Part shown: positions 34,612 through 43,911 of the stretch, piece after piece
Position numbering within the stretch: the first letter of the stretch is position 1
Layout: each line of letters begins with the position of its first letter
DNA from: Pseudogulbenkiania subflava DSM 22618
Lineage (GTDB): Bacteria > Pseudomonadota > Gammaproteobacteria > Burkholderiales > Chromobacteriaceae
Reading direction: 5' to 3'
Length of the DNA: 64,000 nt
NCBI RefSeq assembly: GCF_900177275.1
Contig: NZ_FXAG01000014.1
Location: forward strand, 45,307 to 109,306
The notes under the pieces: generated by a model
The model's input: only the letters and a program-made list of their open reading frames with translations
Database searches by the model: none
Told to the model about the DNA's origin: nothing
Position numbers and translations under genes: made by a program

Positions 34612-35319
34612 ATGAGCACGACCGTACTGCATTACCTCTACGACCCGCTGTGCGGCTGGTGCTACGGCGCCGCGCCGCTGGTCGAAGCCGCCCGCGCCAT
34701 CCCGGGACTGCGCGTGGAGCTGCACGGTGGCGGCATGATGAGTGGTGCCAACCGCCAGCCGGTGAGCGCGGCGCTGCGCAACTACGTGATGCCGCACGAC
34801 CACCGCATCGCCGCCCTGACCGGGCAAGCGTTCGGCGAGGCTTACTTCGACGGCCTGTTGCGTGACACGGGTGCGGTATTCGACTCCACGCCGCCGACCA
34901 CGGCCATTCTCGCCGCCGAAGCGCTCGGCGGCCGCGGCGCCGATTTGCTCAAGCGCATCCAGATCGCCCACTACGTCGAAGGGCGCCGCATTGCCGACAC
35001 CGACGTGCTGGGCCAGCTGGCGATCGACATCGGCCTCGACCCGGCAGACTTCGCCGCCGAGTTCGCCCGCCAGGAAGGCGCAGCGACCCAGGCCCATATC
35101 GCCGCCAGCCGTCACTTGCTGGGTCAGGTCGGCGGGCGGGGCTTCCCGACCTTCGCGTTGCAACAAGGCGATGTGCTGACGCAGCTCGATGCCGGCCGCT
35201 TCTTCGGCCAACCTTCCGCCTGGCGGAGCTACCTCGAACGGCAGGGACGGCCAACGTTGGCCGAAGCCCCCGCGGCGGAGGCCCAGCCAGGCTGTGCCAA
35301 CGGCAGCTGTGCCATTTGA
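34612..35319 (+). CDS. DsbA-family thioredoxin-fold protein (FrnE/HCCA-isomerase-like)
   Basis: A 235-residue cytoplasmic protein without signal peptide. YDPLCGWCYGAAPL carries the CxxC site (CGWC) near the N-terminus, and the helical insertion followed by GRGFPTFALQ with the cis-Pro loop is that of DsbA-like FrnE proteins. The C-terminus ends in a Cys pair, CANGSCAI. The substrate is unknown. It is divergent from a LysR gene and followed by an NmrA-like gene; regulators of this arrangement often respond to electrophiles. Confidence 0.85.
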   Translation: MSTTVLHYLYDPLCGWCYGAAPLVEAARAIPGLRVELHGGGMMSGANRQPVSAALRNYVMPHDHRIAALTGQAFGEAYFDGLLRDTGAVFDSTPPTTAILAAEALGGRGADLLKRIQIAHYVEGRRIADTDVLGQLAIDIGLDPADFAAEFARQEGAATQAHIAASRHLLGQVGGRGFPTFALQQGDVLTQLDAGRFFGQPSAWRSYLERQGRPTLAEAPAAEAQPGCANGSCAI

Positions 35320-35452
35320 GCGGATTCGAGCTCGCCGCAGGATAGGTGAAGCGCAGCGCAAGCCATCGAGGCTACCAGCGGAACCTTCTCGTTAGTTACC
35401 CCCTTTTCGCCGTGTCCGACGTGACACGGCATGACCCCTCAAGGAGAACACC

Positions 35453-36064
35453 ATGAACGTCGTCATCATCGGCATCAGCGGCCGCGTCGGCTCGCGTCTC
35501 GCCACCGAACTGCTGCAACGCGGCCACCAGGTCACCGGCATCGCCCGCGATATCGGCAAGGTGGAGCCCCGTGCCGGCGTGACGCTGAAGCAGGCCGACG
35601 CTACCGATCCGGCCACCCTGGCTCCGCTCCTGGCCGGCCACGATGCCGTGATCAGCGCCTCGATGTTCCTGTCGAGCAACGCCGCCAGCCTGATTTCGGC
35701 GGTCAAGCAAGCCGGCGTGCCGCGCCTCTTGGTGGTCGGCGGCGCCGGCAGCCTGGACGTCGCTCCCGGCGTGCAGTTGATCGACACCCCGGAATTCCCC
35801 GCGATCTACAAGGCCGAGGCGAGTGCCGGTCGCGACTTCCTGAATGCCCTGCGCGGCGAATCGGCGCTGGACTGGACTTTCCTGTCCCCGTCCGCGCTGT
35901 TCGAACCGGGCGAGCGCACCGGCCAGTTCCGCATCGGTGCCGATGAACTCCTGATCGACGCCCAGGGCAAGAGCTGGATTTCGATGGAAGACTACGCCAT
36001 CGCGCTGGCCGACGAACTGGAAACGCCGAGTCACTCGCGCCGCCGCTTCACCGTCGGCTACTGA
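35453..36064 (+). CDS. NAD(P)H-binding protein (NmrA/SDR-like)
   Basis: A 203-residue short atypical SDR. The nucleotide motif GISGRVGSRLATELLQRGH is at residues 7-25, and VISASMF plus LLVVGGAGSLDV follow the YwnB/NmrA-like pattern of stress-induced oxidoreductases that bind NAD(P)H without a classical catalytic Tyr-Lys pair. It has its own AAGGAGA ribosome site and is followed by a strong terminator. Confidence 0.87.
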   Translation: MNVVIIGISGRVGSRLATELLQRGHQVTGIARDIGKVEPRAGVTLKQADATDPATLAPLLAGHDAVISASMFLSSNAASLISAVKQAGVPRLLVVGGAGSLDVAPGVQLIDTPEFPAIYKAEASAGRDFLNALRGESALDWTFLSPSALFEPGERTGQFRIGADELLIDAQGKSWISMEDYAIALADELETPSHSRRRFTVGY

Positions 36065-36099
36065 TCCGTTGGCCGACCGAGTTCTGGCAGCAAAGAGAA

Positions 36100-36127
36100 A
36101 GCCTTGGATCATGCCCAAGGCTTTTTT
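36100..36127 (+). terminator. rho-independent terminator
   Basis: 8-bp stem AGCCTTGG/CCAAGGCT with a short loop and TTTTTT directly after it; it ends the DsbA/NmrA transcript. Confidence 0.88.
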
Positions 36128-36243
36128 GCCGCGGAGGCGTGGGAAGCGGACTTGTGTGGCGAAAGGAGCACCGCGTGGCGGAGCGACGACGAGTCGACGT
36201 CATGGTCAGGGTGAAATCCTGGCTGTCTCACTTTGCCGAAAAG

Positions 36244-37950
36244 CTAGCGCCGCGCCAGGATCTGCAGCCTGCCAAGCACCTGGCGCTTGCTGACCACGCC
36301 GAGAAAGCGCCGGGCGTCCAGGTTGTCTACCACCGGTATGCGCTCCAGCGGGCACGTGGCGAACAGGGTCCAGGCATCCTTGAGGCTCGCTTGAGCCGGT
36401 AAGAGCTCGAAGGCCGTCTCGATGAGCTCTGCGATCGCGTCGCTCTGCCGTTCGGGATGATCGCACAGCAAGGCGGTCAGGCGGTGGATCGAGACCACGC
36501 CGACGAAGCGGCCGGCGCTGTCGATGACGTAGAGGTAACGCGTCCGGGTCTGCTGAAAACACGTGTTGGCCTGGGCGACGGTCGTCGACGGCGCCAGATG
36601 GGTGGTCACGGGCTCCAGGAGCGACATCAGCTCGGTATCGTGCAGCTCATCGACCCGCGCCAGGTGCGCATGGCGCCGGTTCAGCACGTCGTAGAGCGAA
36701 TTCGTCCGGATCTTCCGCGAAACGGCGTACGCCAGGATGCTCCCGGCCATGAGCGGCAACAGCAGGCCCGCGTTCATGGTCATTTCGAACACCATCAGTA
36801 CCGCCATGAGCGGGGCGTGACTCACCGCCGCCATGAAGGCCCCCATGCCAATCAGAGCGATCAGGGTGCCATCGCCCTGGGGCAGCACCGGGTACATCGC
36901 CACGGCACCGGCGACAATCGCCCCCAGCGCCGCCCCGATGAACAGCGACGGGGTGAAGATACCGCCCACCGCGCCGGACCCCACGATCAATGCCGTCGCC
37001 GCGATTTTCGCCAGCAGCGCCCACGGCACCGGTTCGGACAGCGGATGCCCCTGCAGAATATCGATGATCGGCGCATAGCCATTGCCGCACACCTCGGGGA
37101 TGAACACGGCGATGGCCCCCATCAATAGACCGCCCAAGGTCATCTTCCACGGCGTCGCGATGGCCAGCCGCTGGAAAGCCTGCTTGCTGTTGTCGAGCAC
37201 CAGCAGGAACAGCGGCGCCAACAAGCCGGCCAGCAGGCCGATCGGCAAGATCAGCAAGTAGACGCCCAGGCTCGGCACGGCAACGCCCGAGGCGAGGGCG
37301 AACGGCGCGTCGTGATGGCCGAAGGCGAGAATCGTCAGCGAGGCGGTGACCGCCGAGGCGAACAACGGCACCAGCAAATCCACGGTGAGGGCGCCCAACA
37401 CGATTTCGGCAACGAACATGGCCCCCGCCAGCGGCGTGTGGTAGACGGAGGCCAGGCCCGCCGCCGCGCCGCAGGCGGTCATCAGGCGCAGCTGACGCTC
37501 GCTGGCCCAGCGCCGCCCGGTCAGCGACCCCGTCACCGCCGCGAGCTGCACCATGGCCCCTTCGCGGCCGATGGAGCCGGCGGAAACGATGGACGCCAGC
37601 GAAGACAGGCTGCGCAGCAGGGAGGGCCACAGCGGAAGACGACCGTTTCCGTCCGATACCGCATCCATGTACTCGCCATGCGACGCGCCATGCTTGCGCT
37701 GCGCGTACAGCAGGATCAGGCCGGCCAGCCCCCCGCCAAGGGCCGGAACGAACAAGCGCCAGCGCCAGTCGAGCTGCGCCATGATCACGGTGATATCCTG
37801 TGCCGAGCCGAACAGCACGCGATCGCCGACATCGATGGCGTGTCGGAACAGGCTGGTCACGCCGGCGGCGAGCATGCCAATCGGTACCGCCAGCAGCAGA
37901 TTCACGGCGTTAATGTCGAGCCGTCCAATCGAGCGGGAAATGGGCAACAT
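36244..37950 (-). CDS. ClC-family chloride channel/antiporter with CBS domains
   Basis: A 568-residue membrane protein. The ClC selectivity motifs SAGSIGREGAMVQ, GGIFTPSLFIGAALG and the HAPL segment are intact, and the C-terminal 130 residues contain two CBS domains (LAPSTTVAQANTCF, FVGVVSIHRL). The external gating Glu is present in GREGA. ClcB-like proteins exchange Cl- for H+ in acid stress. A single-gene unit, tail to tail with the NmrA-like gene. Confidence 0.92.
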   Translation of the reverse strand: MLPISRSIGRLDINAVNLLLAVPIGMLAAGVTSLFRHAIDVGDRVLFGSAQDITVIMAQLDWRWRLFVPALGGGLAGLILLYAQRKHGASHGEYMDAVSDGNGRLPLWPSLLRSLSSLASIVSAGSIGREGAMVQLAAVTGSLTGRRWASERQLRLMTACGAAAGLASVYHTPLAGAMFVAEIVLGALTVDLLVPLFASAVTASLTILAFGHHDAPFALASGVAVPSLGVYLLILPIGLLAGLLAPLFLLVLDNSKQAFQRLAIATPWKMTLGGLLMGAIAVFIPEVCGNGYAPIIDILQGHPLSEPVPWALLAKIAATALIVGSGAVGGIFTPSLFIGAALGAIVAGAVAMYPVLPQGDGTLIALIGMGAFMAAVSHAPLMAVLMVFEMTMNAGLLLPLMAGSILAYAVSRKIRTNSLYDVLNRRHAHLARVDELHDTELMSLLEPVTTHLAPSTTVAQANTCFQQTRTRYLYVIDSAGRFVGVVSIHRLTALLCDHPERQSDAIAELIETAFELLPAQASLKDAWTLFATCPLERIPVVDNLDARRFLGVVSKRQVLGRLQILARR

Positions 37951-38016
37951 GTAATATGACCAGGCATCTGAGGAAGTGGTTGAGGTGCTGACAGTGGAGC
38001 GACGGGGCTGTCCGTA

Positions 38017-38505
38017 TCAGTGTTTGCGCGAGGCAGGAATCGACTCGTGACCGCAGCGACTGCCCGCAACATGGCTCGGCGCTGCTGCAGGAGCATGCCA
38101 CTCAGCATCGGCCGGCTGGTCAAGTTCACGCAGGATGCCGCAGTCGCGGGTGGCTTGAGCCGTCTGGCAGTGGCCCCGTAGCTCTGCCAATTGCTCTTCG
38201 AGCGCCTTGAGCTCGCTTATGCGCGCCTGCACGTGGTGCAGATGGGCATCGATCAGCTCATTGATCGACTCGCAACTGGCGTCGGGTTCAACACGCGCCT
38301 GCAGCAGCACGCGAATCTCCTCATGGGTCATATCCAGGGCTCGGCAGCGCCGAATGAACAGCAGTCGCTCCAGGTGGCTGTGGTCGTAGTGCCGGTAGTT
38401 GTTGACGCTGTCGCGTAGCGCGGCCGGGAGGAGTCCTTCGCGCTCGTAATAACGCACCGTCTCGACCGGGCAGCCCACCTGTTTTGCCAATTCACCGATT
38501 TTCAT
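38017..38505 (-). CDS. cadR: CadR-type MerR-family metal regulator
   Basis: A 162-residue MerR-family protein. MKIGELAKQVGCPVETVRYY is the DNA-binding helix pair. Metal-binding cysteines lie in DASCESIN and RGHCQTAQATRDCGIL. The C-terminal His/Cys-rich tail (EWHAPAAAPSHVAG, SRCGHESI) is typical of CadR/PbrR proteins that sense Cd(II) or Pb(II). It is divergent from cadA across a perfect dyad. Confidence 0.92.
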   Translation of the reverse strand: MKIGELAKQVGCPVETVRYYEREGLLPAALRDSVNNYRHYDHSHLERLLFIRRCRALDMTHEEIRVLLQARVEPDASCESINELIDAHLHHVQARISELKALEEQLAELRGHCQTAQATRDCGILRELDQPADAEWHAPAAAPSHVAGSRCGHESIPASRKH

Positions 38506-38522
38506 CTGTTGCCCTTCGCTGC

Positions 38523-38553
38523 TTGACCCTGTAGCAACTACAGGGTGTTCAAT
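38523..38553 (+). promoter_or_regulatory. CadR-controlled promoter of cadA
   Basis: ACCCTGTAG-CAA-CTACAGGGT is a perfect 9-bp dyad (38526-38546) lying between a TTGACC -35 box and a TTCAAT-like -10 box with a 19-base spacer, the over-long spacing that MerR-family activators correct. Confidence 0.85.
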
Positions 38554-38585
38554 GTGAAGCATACGATGAAAAACGGAGTTTCACC

Positions 38586-40910
38586 ATGGCCGGCTGCTGC
38601 GACCACGACCACGATAAACACCCTGCCCAAGGTGAGGGGCCTACCGTCCTGCCTCGCCGCGATGCAAGCCCGAAATATCGTGTGGTGTCGGTGGCGTCCC
38701 ATAGCCATGAGCATGGCCATAACCATGCTCATGATCCTCATGATCATGCCGGTGGCCAGTGTTGTGCTCCCGTCCCCATGGCTTTTGGTGCTTTGGCTAC
38801 GCCTGAGGTCGTTGCGGACGGTATTCGAACCTCCATGCGTATCATGCAGATGGATTGCCCCACCGAAGAGGCACTTATCCGCAAGAGGCTGGGTGGGATG
38901 GCGTCGGTCAGGAGCCTGGAGTTCAACCTGATGCAGCGCGTGCTGACGGTGGTACACGCCCCCGATGCACTGGGTCCGATCCTGGACGCGGTGCGCTCGC
39001 TCGGCTTCCAGCCGGAGGTGCCGGACGACAGAGGGCGACTCGCCGCCGCAGTCGAACCGAAGAAGCCCTGGTGGCCACTAGCGCTGGCCGGCATTGCCGC
39101 GCTCGCCTCGGAAGCGGCGAATTGGAGCGGTGCGCCGGACTGGATGGCCGCCGCCTTGGCGATCATCGCTGTCCTGCCCTGCGGCCTGACCACCTATCGG
39201 AAAGGGTGGGTGGCGATTCGTCACCGCAACCTGAACATCAACGCCCTCATGAGCATCGCCGTGACCGGCGCACTGTTGTTGGGGCAGTGGCCCGAGGCGG
39301 CCATGGTGATGGTGCTGTTCACGCTCGCCGAGCTGATCGAGGCCAAGTCGCTTGACCGTGCCCGCAACGCAATTGAGGGCTTGCTGACGCTCACTCCAGA
39401 GAAAGCTACCGTTCAGCAGGCTGATGGTTCGTGGAGGGAAGTCGACTCCGCGACGGTGACAGTCGGCCGCCTCGTGCGAGTGAAGCCGGGGGAACGCATC
39501 GGCCTGGATGGCGAGATCGTCAACGGCCGCTCAACGGTGAACCAGGCGCCGATCACCGGCGAGAGCCTGCCGGTGGACAAGGCCGAGGGTGATGCCGTGT
39601 TTGCCGGCACCATCAACCAGTCCGGCTCGTTCGACTACCGGGTGACGGCGACGGCCGGCAACACCACGCTGGCGCGCATCATCCACGCCGTCGAACAAGC
39701 ACAAGGCTCAAAAGCACCGACACAGCGCTTCGTCGACCAGTTCGCCCGCGTCTATACCCCGACCGTGTTCGCCATTGCCCTGACCGTAGCCATGCTGCCG
39801 CCCTGGCTGCTGGGCGGCAGCTGGCACGACTGGATCTACAAGGCACTGGTCTTGCTGGTGATCGCCTGCCCCTGCGCGCTGGTGATTTCCACCCCGGTCA
39901 CCATCGTCAGCGGCCTGGCCGCCGCCGCCCGTCATGGCATTCTGATCAAGGGTGGCAGCTATCTGGAGCAAGGCCGCCTGCTGAAATGGCTGGCGCTCGA
40001 CAAGACCGGCACCATTACCCATGGCCAACCGCAACAAACCGACTTCGAGCTGCTTGTTGACGTCACAGCGGAACATTGCCGCCGCCTGGCGGCCAGTCTC
40101 GCCGGGCGTTCCGATCACCCCGTATCGCAAGCCATCGCCCGCGCGGTCGATGGCGAGGTGGGCGTGCATGATCCGGTTGAGGCCTTCGAGGCGCTGCCTG
40201 GTCGCGGTGTACGCGGGGTCATTGGCGGCAAGACGTATTTGTTGGGCAACCATCGCCTGGTGCATGAGCTCGAGCGCTGCTCCCCGTCGATTGAGGCGCG
40301 TCTCGACGAGCTGGAACGCCAGGGCAAAAGCGTCGTCATGCTCATCGACGAACACCGGGTACTGGCTTTGTTCGCTGTGGCCGACACGGTCAAGCATTCC
40401 AGTCGCGACGCCATCGCCGAACTGCACGAATTAGGCGTCAAGACGGTCATGCTGACCGGCGACAACCCTCACACAGCAGAAGCGATTGCGAAGACAGTGG
40501 GCATCGACCAGGCTCGCGGCAACCAGATGCCCGAAGACAAGCGGAAAGCCGTCGAATCCTTCGAAAAAGAAGGCCCGGTGGGCATGGTGGGCGACGGCAT
40601 CAACGACGCCCCGGCCCTGGCTCGTGCCCACATTGGCTTTGCCATGGGCGCGATGGGCACCGACACGGCGATCGAAACCGCCGACGTCGCCTTGATGGAT
40701 GACGACTTGCGCAAAATTCCAACCTTTATCCGCCTGTCGCAAGCCACTCGCGCCGTGCTGCTCCAGAACATCACGCTGGCGCTGGGGATCAAGGGCGTAT
40801 TCCTGGCGCTGACCTTGGGCGGCCTGGGAACGATGTGGATGGCGGTGTTCGCCGACGTGGGCGCGAGCCTGCTGGTTGTCGGGAATGGCTTGAGGCTGCT
40901 GCGAAAGTAG
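38586..40910 (+). CDS. cadA: Cd/Zn/Pb-exporting P-type ATPase
   Basis: A 774-residue P1B-ATPase of the inner membrane. The N-terminus is His-rich (SHSHEHGHNHAH at 39-50, Cys pairs at 4-5 and 59-60), then an HMA domain with MDCPTEE (89-95), the CxxE-type site. The membrane metal site is CPC (428-430), the phosphorylation site DKTGT (472-476), SDHPVS carries the HP pair, and GDGIND is at 669-674. CPC with the HMA CxxE site and CadR control point to Cd(II), Zn(II) or Pb(II) as cargo. Confidence 0.95.
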   Translation: MAGCCDHDHDKHPAQGEGPTVLPRRDASPKYRVVSVASHSHEHGHNHAHDPHDHAGGQCCAPVPMAFGALATPEVVADGIRTSMRIMQMDCPTEEALIRKRLGGMASVRSLEFNLMQRVLTVVHAPDALGPILDAVRSLGFQPEVPDDRGRLAAAVEPKKPWWPLALAGIAALASEAANWSGAPDWMAAALAIIAVLPCGLTTYRKGWVAIRHRNLNINALMSIAVTGALLLGQWPEAAMVMVLFTLAELIEAKSLDRARNAIEGLLTLTPEKATVQQADGSWREVDSATVTVGRLVRVKPGERIGLDGEIVNGRSTVNQAPITGESLPVDKAEGDAVFAGTINQSGSFDYRVTATAGNTTLARIIHAVEQAQGSKAPTQRFVDQFARVYTPTVFAIALTVAMLPPWLLGGSWHDWIYKALVLLVIACPCALVISTPVTIVSGLAAAARHGILIKGGSYLEQGRLLKWLALDKTGTITHGQPQQTDFELLVDVTAEHCRRLAASLAGRSDHPVSQAIARAVDGEVGVHDPVEAFEALPGRGVRGVIGGKTYLLGNHRLVHELERCSPSIEARLDELERQGKSVVMLIDEHRVLALFAVADTVKHSSRDAIAELHELGVKTVMLTGDNPHTAEAIAKTVGIDQARGNQMPEDKRKAVESFEKEGPVGMVGDGINDAPALARAHIGFAMGAMGTDTAIETADVALMDDDLRKIPTFIRLSQATRAVLLQNITLALGIKGVFLALTLGGLGTMWMAVFADVGASLLVVGNGLRLLRK

Positions 40911-40954
40911 CTTGCCGCCTTCAGGTGAAGGGTAAACAGGATAGAGAGGTTGTC

Positions 40955-41284
40955 ATGAGCATCTGGGACAAAATGTTTGGCGGCCACCATGGCGGTGGCC
41001 ACCACGGAGGTCGCCATGAAGGGAATCATCACGGCGAACACCACGGCAGTCACCATAGTGGAAACTACGGTAATGGCGCACCACCGGGGACTGGCTATGG
41101 CAACGGTTTGCAGCCAAATGGAGGTGGAATTGGCTGCCCAAGTTGCCGCGTCATGAATGCGGTCGGGTCTCGGTTCTGCCAGCAATGCGGCACACCGCTC
41201 ATTCCAGCCGCTTGCCATCAGTGTGGTACCGCATTGCAAGCGGGAGCGAGGTTTTGCGGGCAATGTGGCAAAGCGGCGGCCTGA
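40955..41284 (+). CDS. His-rich double zinc-ribbon protein
   Basis: A 109-residue protein. Residues about 8-40 are a Gly/His-rich stretch (GGHHGGGHHGGRHEGNHHGE), then two zinc ribbons, CPSC...CQQC and CHQC...CGQC. It follows cadA by 44 bases with its own AGAGAGG site and is probably in the same metal-induced transcript. A metal-buffering role is suggested by composition and place only. Confidence 0.75.
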   Translation: MSIWDKMFGGHHGGGHHGGRHEGNHHGEHHGSHHSGNYGNGAPPGTGYGNGLQPNGGGIGCPSCRVMNAVGSRFCQQCGTPLIPAACHQCGTALQAGARFCGQCGKAAA

Positions 41285-41436
41285 CTCCGTGGCAACGGCC
41301 GTAGCATTGGCTTGTACTGCGAATACGCTCATGCACGGCCTGTCTCTGGTTGAGCTGGCATCCAGGCGACTTGGAGCATGCGCTCGTGTGTCTCATTCCC
41401 GGCATTCATGTCGAGCAGTCAATCACCACCGACGAG

Positions 41437-41931
41437 TCAGACCGGCACCGGCAGGCGGCTGGACGATTTGATTTCCCGCAGCGCGAGGCTCGACTGGATC
41501 GAGTGAACACCCGGCATTTTGCGCAGCACGTTCTCGACGAAATCGCTGTAGCCATCCAGGTTCTCCGCCACCACCTGCAGCAAGTAGTCGGCCGCCCCTG
41601 TGATCTTGTGGCAGGCCAATACCTCAGGACGATCCCGTATCGCTTCCTCGAAGCGATTGGGCGCCTCGTCGGCATGCACGGCAAAGCTCACACTGACGAA
41701 GGCCAGTACGTCGTAGCCCAGTTTGCGGCGATCGAGGTTGGCCTGGTAGTCCTTGATATATCCCTCGTCCTCCAACCGTTTGAGCCGGCGCCAGCACGGT
41801 GTCACGCTCAGCGACAGCTGTTCGGCCAACTTCGGGTTGGATAGGGCGCCATCCTGCTGCAGCAGGCGCAAGATGGTCCGATCCGTGCCGTCCAACTCAT
41901 GCCTTGGTTTGTTTGCACTCATTTTGCCCAT
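41437..41931 (-). CDS. Lrp/AsnC-family regulator
   Basis: A 164-residue protein: helix-turn-helix LDGTDRTILRLLQQDGALSN and LAEQLSLSVTPCWRRLKRLE, then the RAM effector domain (VLAFVSVSFAVHA, CHKITGAADYLLQVV). An ATG three codons inside (41922) is an equally good start. Divergent from the deacetylase gene, which it may control. Confidence 0.92.
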   Translation of the reverse strand: MGKMSANKPRHELDGTDRTILRLLQQDGALSNPKLAEQLSLSVTPCWRRLKRLEDEGYIKDYQANLDRRKLGYDVLAFVSVSFAVHADEAPNRFEEAIRDRPEVLACHKITGAADYLLQVVAENLDGYSDFVENVLRKMPGVHSIQSSLALREIKSSSRLPVPV

Positions 41932-42046
41932 CTGGTGAGTCGATCTTTCTCAAATACTAGCCAGTCGAGAGTCGACAAAGCAAAACAAATCCCGCTGGAA
42001 GATCACATACTGTTCCCGTCATCTTCTTCACCGGACACCCCACATC

Positions 42047-43078
42047 ATGCTGACCATCTACAGCCCCGCCCACCGGCTGCATCACGCCACCGAACTGAAA
42101 GACGGCTTGATCAAGCCGTGCTTCGAGATGCCCAGCCGGGCCGATACCATCCTCGCCCGCGTACAGGCGGTCGGCCTCGGCGAGGTGATCACCCCGCGTG
42201 ATTACGACACCTCCCGCTACGCTCGCGTCCACAGCGAGCGCTACGTACGCTTCCTCGAAAACGCCTGGGCCGAGTGGAGTGCACTGGGCCGCACCCACGA
42301 TGCCTTGCCGCTGATCTGGCCGGTACGCGATCTGCGCAGCGACATCGAGCCCGAGCACATTGACGGCAAGCTGGGCCTCTACGCCATGGACGCCGGCGTG
42401 GCGATCACCGCCGGCACCTGGGAAGCGGTACGCACCAGCGCCAACCTGGCCCTGACCGGCATGGCCGCGCTGGAAGCGGGCGAAGACAGCGCCTTCGCAT
42501 TGTGTCGCCCGCCTGGCCACCACGCTGCCGCCGAGTACATGGGCGGCTACTGCTATCTGAACAACGCCGCCATCGCCGCCCAGGCCTGCCTCGACGGCGG
42601 CGCCAAACGCGTGGCGGTGCTCGACGTCGATTACCACCACGGCAACGGCACCCAGAGCATCTTCTACCACCGCGCCGACGCGATGTTCGTGTCGCTGCAC
42701 GGCGACCCGAAACAGTCCTACCCCTATTTCCTGGGTCACAAGGACGAGCAGGGCGCCGGCGCCGGGCTGGGCTTCAACCACAACTACCCGCTGCCGCACG
42801 GCACAGCCTGGGACGCTTATGGCGCGGCGCTCGCCCACGCCTGCCGCACCATCGCCGCCTATGCGCCGGATGCTGTCGTGGTGTCGCTGGGGGTGGATAC
42901 CTTCAAGGATGACCCGATCAGCCACTTCCAGCTCGATAACGAGGACTTCCTGCGTATCGGCGAAACCGTCGCTGGCATCGGCCGGCCGACTCTGTTCGTG
43001 ATGGAAGGGGGCTATATGGTCGACGACATCGGCATCAATGCGGTGAACGTGCTGCGGGGTTTCGAGGCGGCGCGCTGA
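42047..43078 (+). CDS. histone-deacetylase-family acetylpolyamine amidohydrolase
   Basis: A 343-residue zinc hydrolase of the HDAC/AcuC/APAH group. RPPGHHAAAEYMGGYCYLNN carries the active-site HH pair; LDVDYHHGNGTQSIFYHR has the Zn-binding Asp/His; EGGYMVDDIGIN is the C-terminal motif. The length and N-terminus (MLTIYSPAHRLHH) are those of bacterial acetylpolyamine amidohydrolases, which release acetate from N-acetylated polyamines. A spermidine-acetyltransferase-like gene follows, which supports this substrate class. Confidence 0.88.
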   Translation: MLTIYSPAHRLHHATELKDGLIKPCFEMPSRADTILARVQAVGLGEVITPRDYDTSRYARVHSERYVRFLENAWAEWSALGRTHDALPLIWPVRDLRSDIEPEHIDGKLGLYAMDAGVAITAGTWEAVRTSANLALTGMAALEAGEDSAFALCRPPGHHAAAEYMGGYCYLNNAAIAAQACLDGGAKRVAVLDVDYHHGNGTQSIFYHRADAMFVSLHGDPKQSYPYFLGHKDEQGAGAGLGFNHNYPLPHGTAWDAYGAALAHACRTIAAYAPDAVVVSLGVDTFKDDPISHFQLDNEDFLRIGETVAGIGRPTLFVMEGGYMVDDIGINAVNVLRGFEAAR

Positions 43079-43246
43079 GCCTGCCGAGCTGCCAGCGGCC
43101 GGAGCGAGGGTGATGCATAAACGTCATCAACTAGTGAAATAAATGCACTTTGCCCATTGTGACAGCGCCAGTAGTATCGTCCATCCAATGACAGACCACG
43201 CGGCAACCGCACTCAACCCAGGCCATTAACGAACATGAGAGTCCCC

Positions 43247-43729
43247 ATGAACATCACCATTCGCCCCGCCCATAGAGAAGATGCCGCGCTGATTCTGCGC
43301 TTCATCACCGAGCTGGCCATTTACGAGAAAGCGGGTGATCAAGTGGCCGCCACCGTGGCGTCCATCGAAGCCAGCCTGTTCGGCGAAGACTCGCCGGCAC
43401 GCGCACTGATCTGCGAAGTGAATGGCGAGGCGGCAGGCTATGCCGTCTACTTCTTCAATTACTCCACCTGGCAGGCGAAAAAGGGGTTGTACCTCGAGGA
43501 TTTGTATATTTCGCCAGCCATGCGCGGTGTCGGTGCCGGCAAGTACATGCTGCAGCATCTGGCGGCTATTGCAGTGGAAAACCGCTGCGGCCGTTTCGAG
43601 TGGAGCGTACTGGACTGGAATCAGCCCGCCATCGATTTCTACCTGTCGATCGGCGCCGCGCCGCAAGACGAGTGGGTGCGCTACCGCATGTCGGGCTCCC
43701 CGCTGCGCGACTTTGCCGCCAGCACCTGA
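43247..43729 (+). CDS. SSAT-like GNAT acetyltransferase
   Basis: A 160-residue GNAT. FITELAIYEKAGDQVAAT, GYAVYFFNYSTWQAKKGLYL, EDLYISPAMRGVGAGKYML and LDWNQPAIDFYLSIGA follow the spermidine/spermine or thialysine N-acetyltransferase subgroup closely, including the Y-E-K and W-N-x-P-A motifs. The ATG at 43247 matches that family start; an ATG four codons earlier is possible. With the acetylpolyamine amidohydrolase upstream, it could form an acetylation/deacetylation pair acting on polyamines or amine-containing amino acids. Confidence 0.85.
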   Translation: MNITIRPAHREDAALILRFITELAIYEKAGDQVAATVASIEASLFGEDSPARALICEVNGEAAGYAVYFFNYSTWQAKKGLYLEDLYISPAMRGVGAGKYMLQHLAAIAVENRCGRFEWSVLDWNQPAIDFYLSIGAAPQDEWVRYRMSGSPLRDFAAST

Positions 43730-43840
43730 GATGGTCACAGGCCTACCGGGAATGCCACGTATTAATGGCGTGAACCTGGCTCGCTTATCACGAAGGCAGA
43801 GCCTTTGGAGCCGGTGAGGGCGTAGGGATGTCAACCCAAA

Positions 43841-43873
43841 GCAAAGAGGGTGCCCAAGGCACCCTCTTTGCTT
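43841..43873. terminator. strong bidirectional hairpin terminator
   Basis: Perfect 15-bp stem AGCAAAGAGGGTGCC/GGCACCCTCTTTGCT with a 3-base loop between the convergent GNAT and chemoreceptor genes. Confidence 0.88.
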
Positions 43874-43911
43874 GATTTAGAACGGAGCACGGTCAAGCCG
43901 CAAGCCGTTTT

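Noticed and set aside
38986..41141. His-rich minus-strand open frames opposite cadA and the zinc-ribbon gene
   Set aside because: They are complements of the His/Gly codon tracts on the plus strand and have no independent support.
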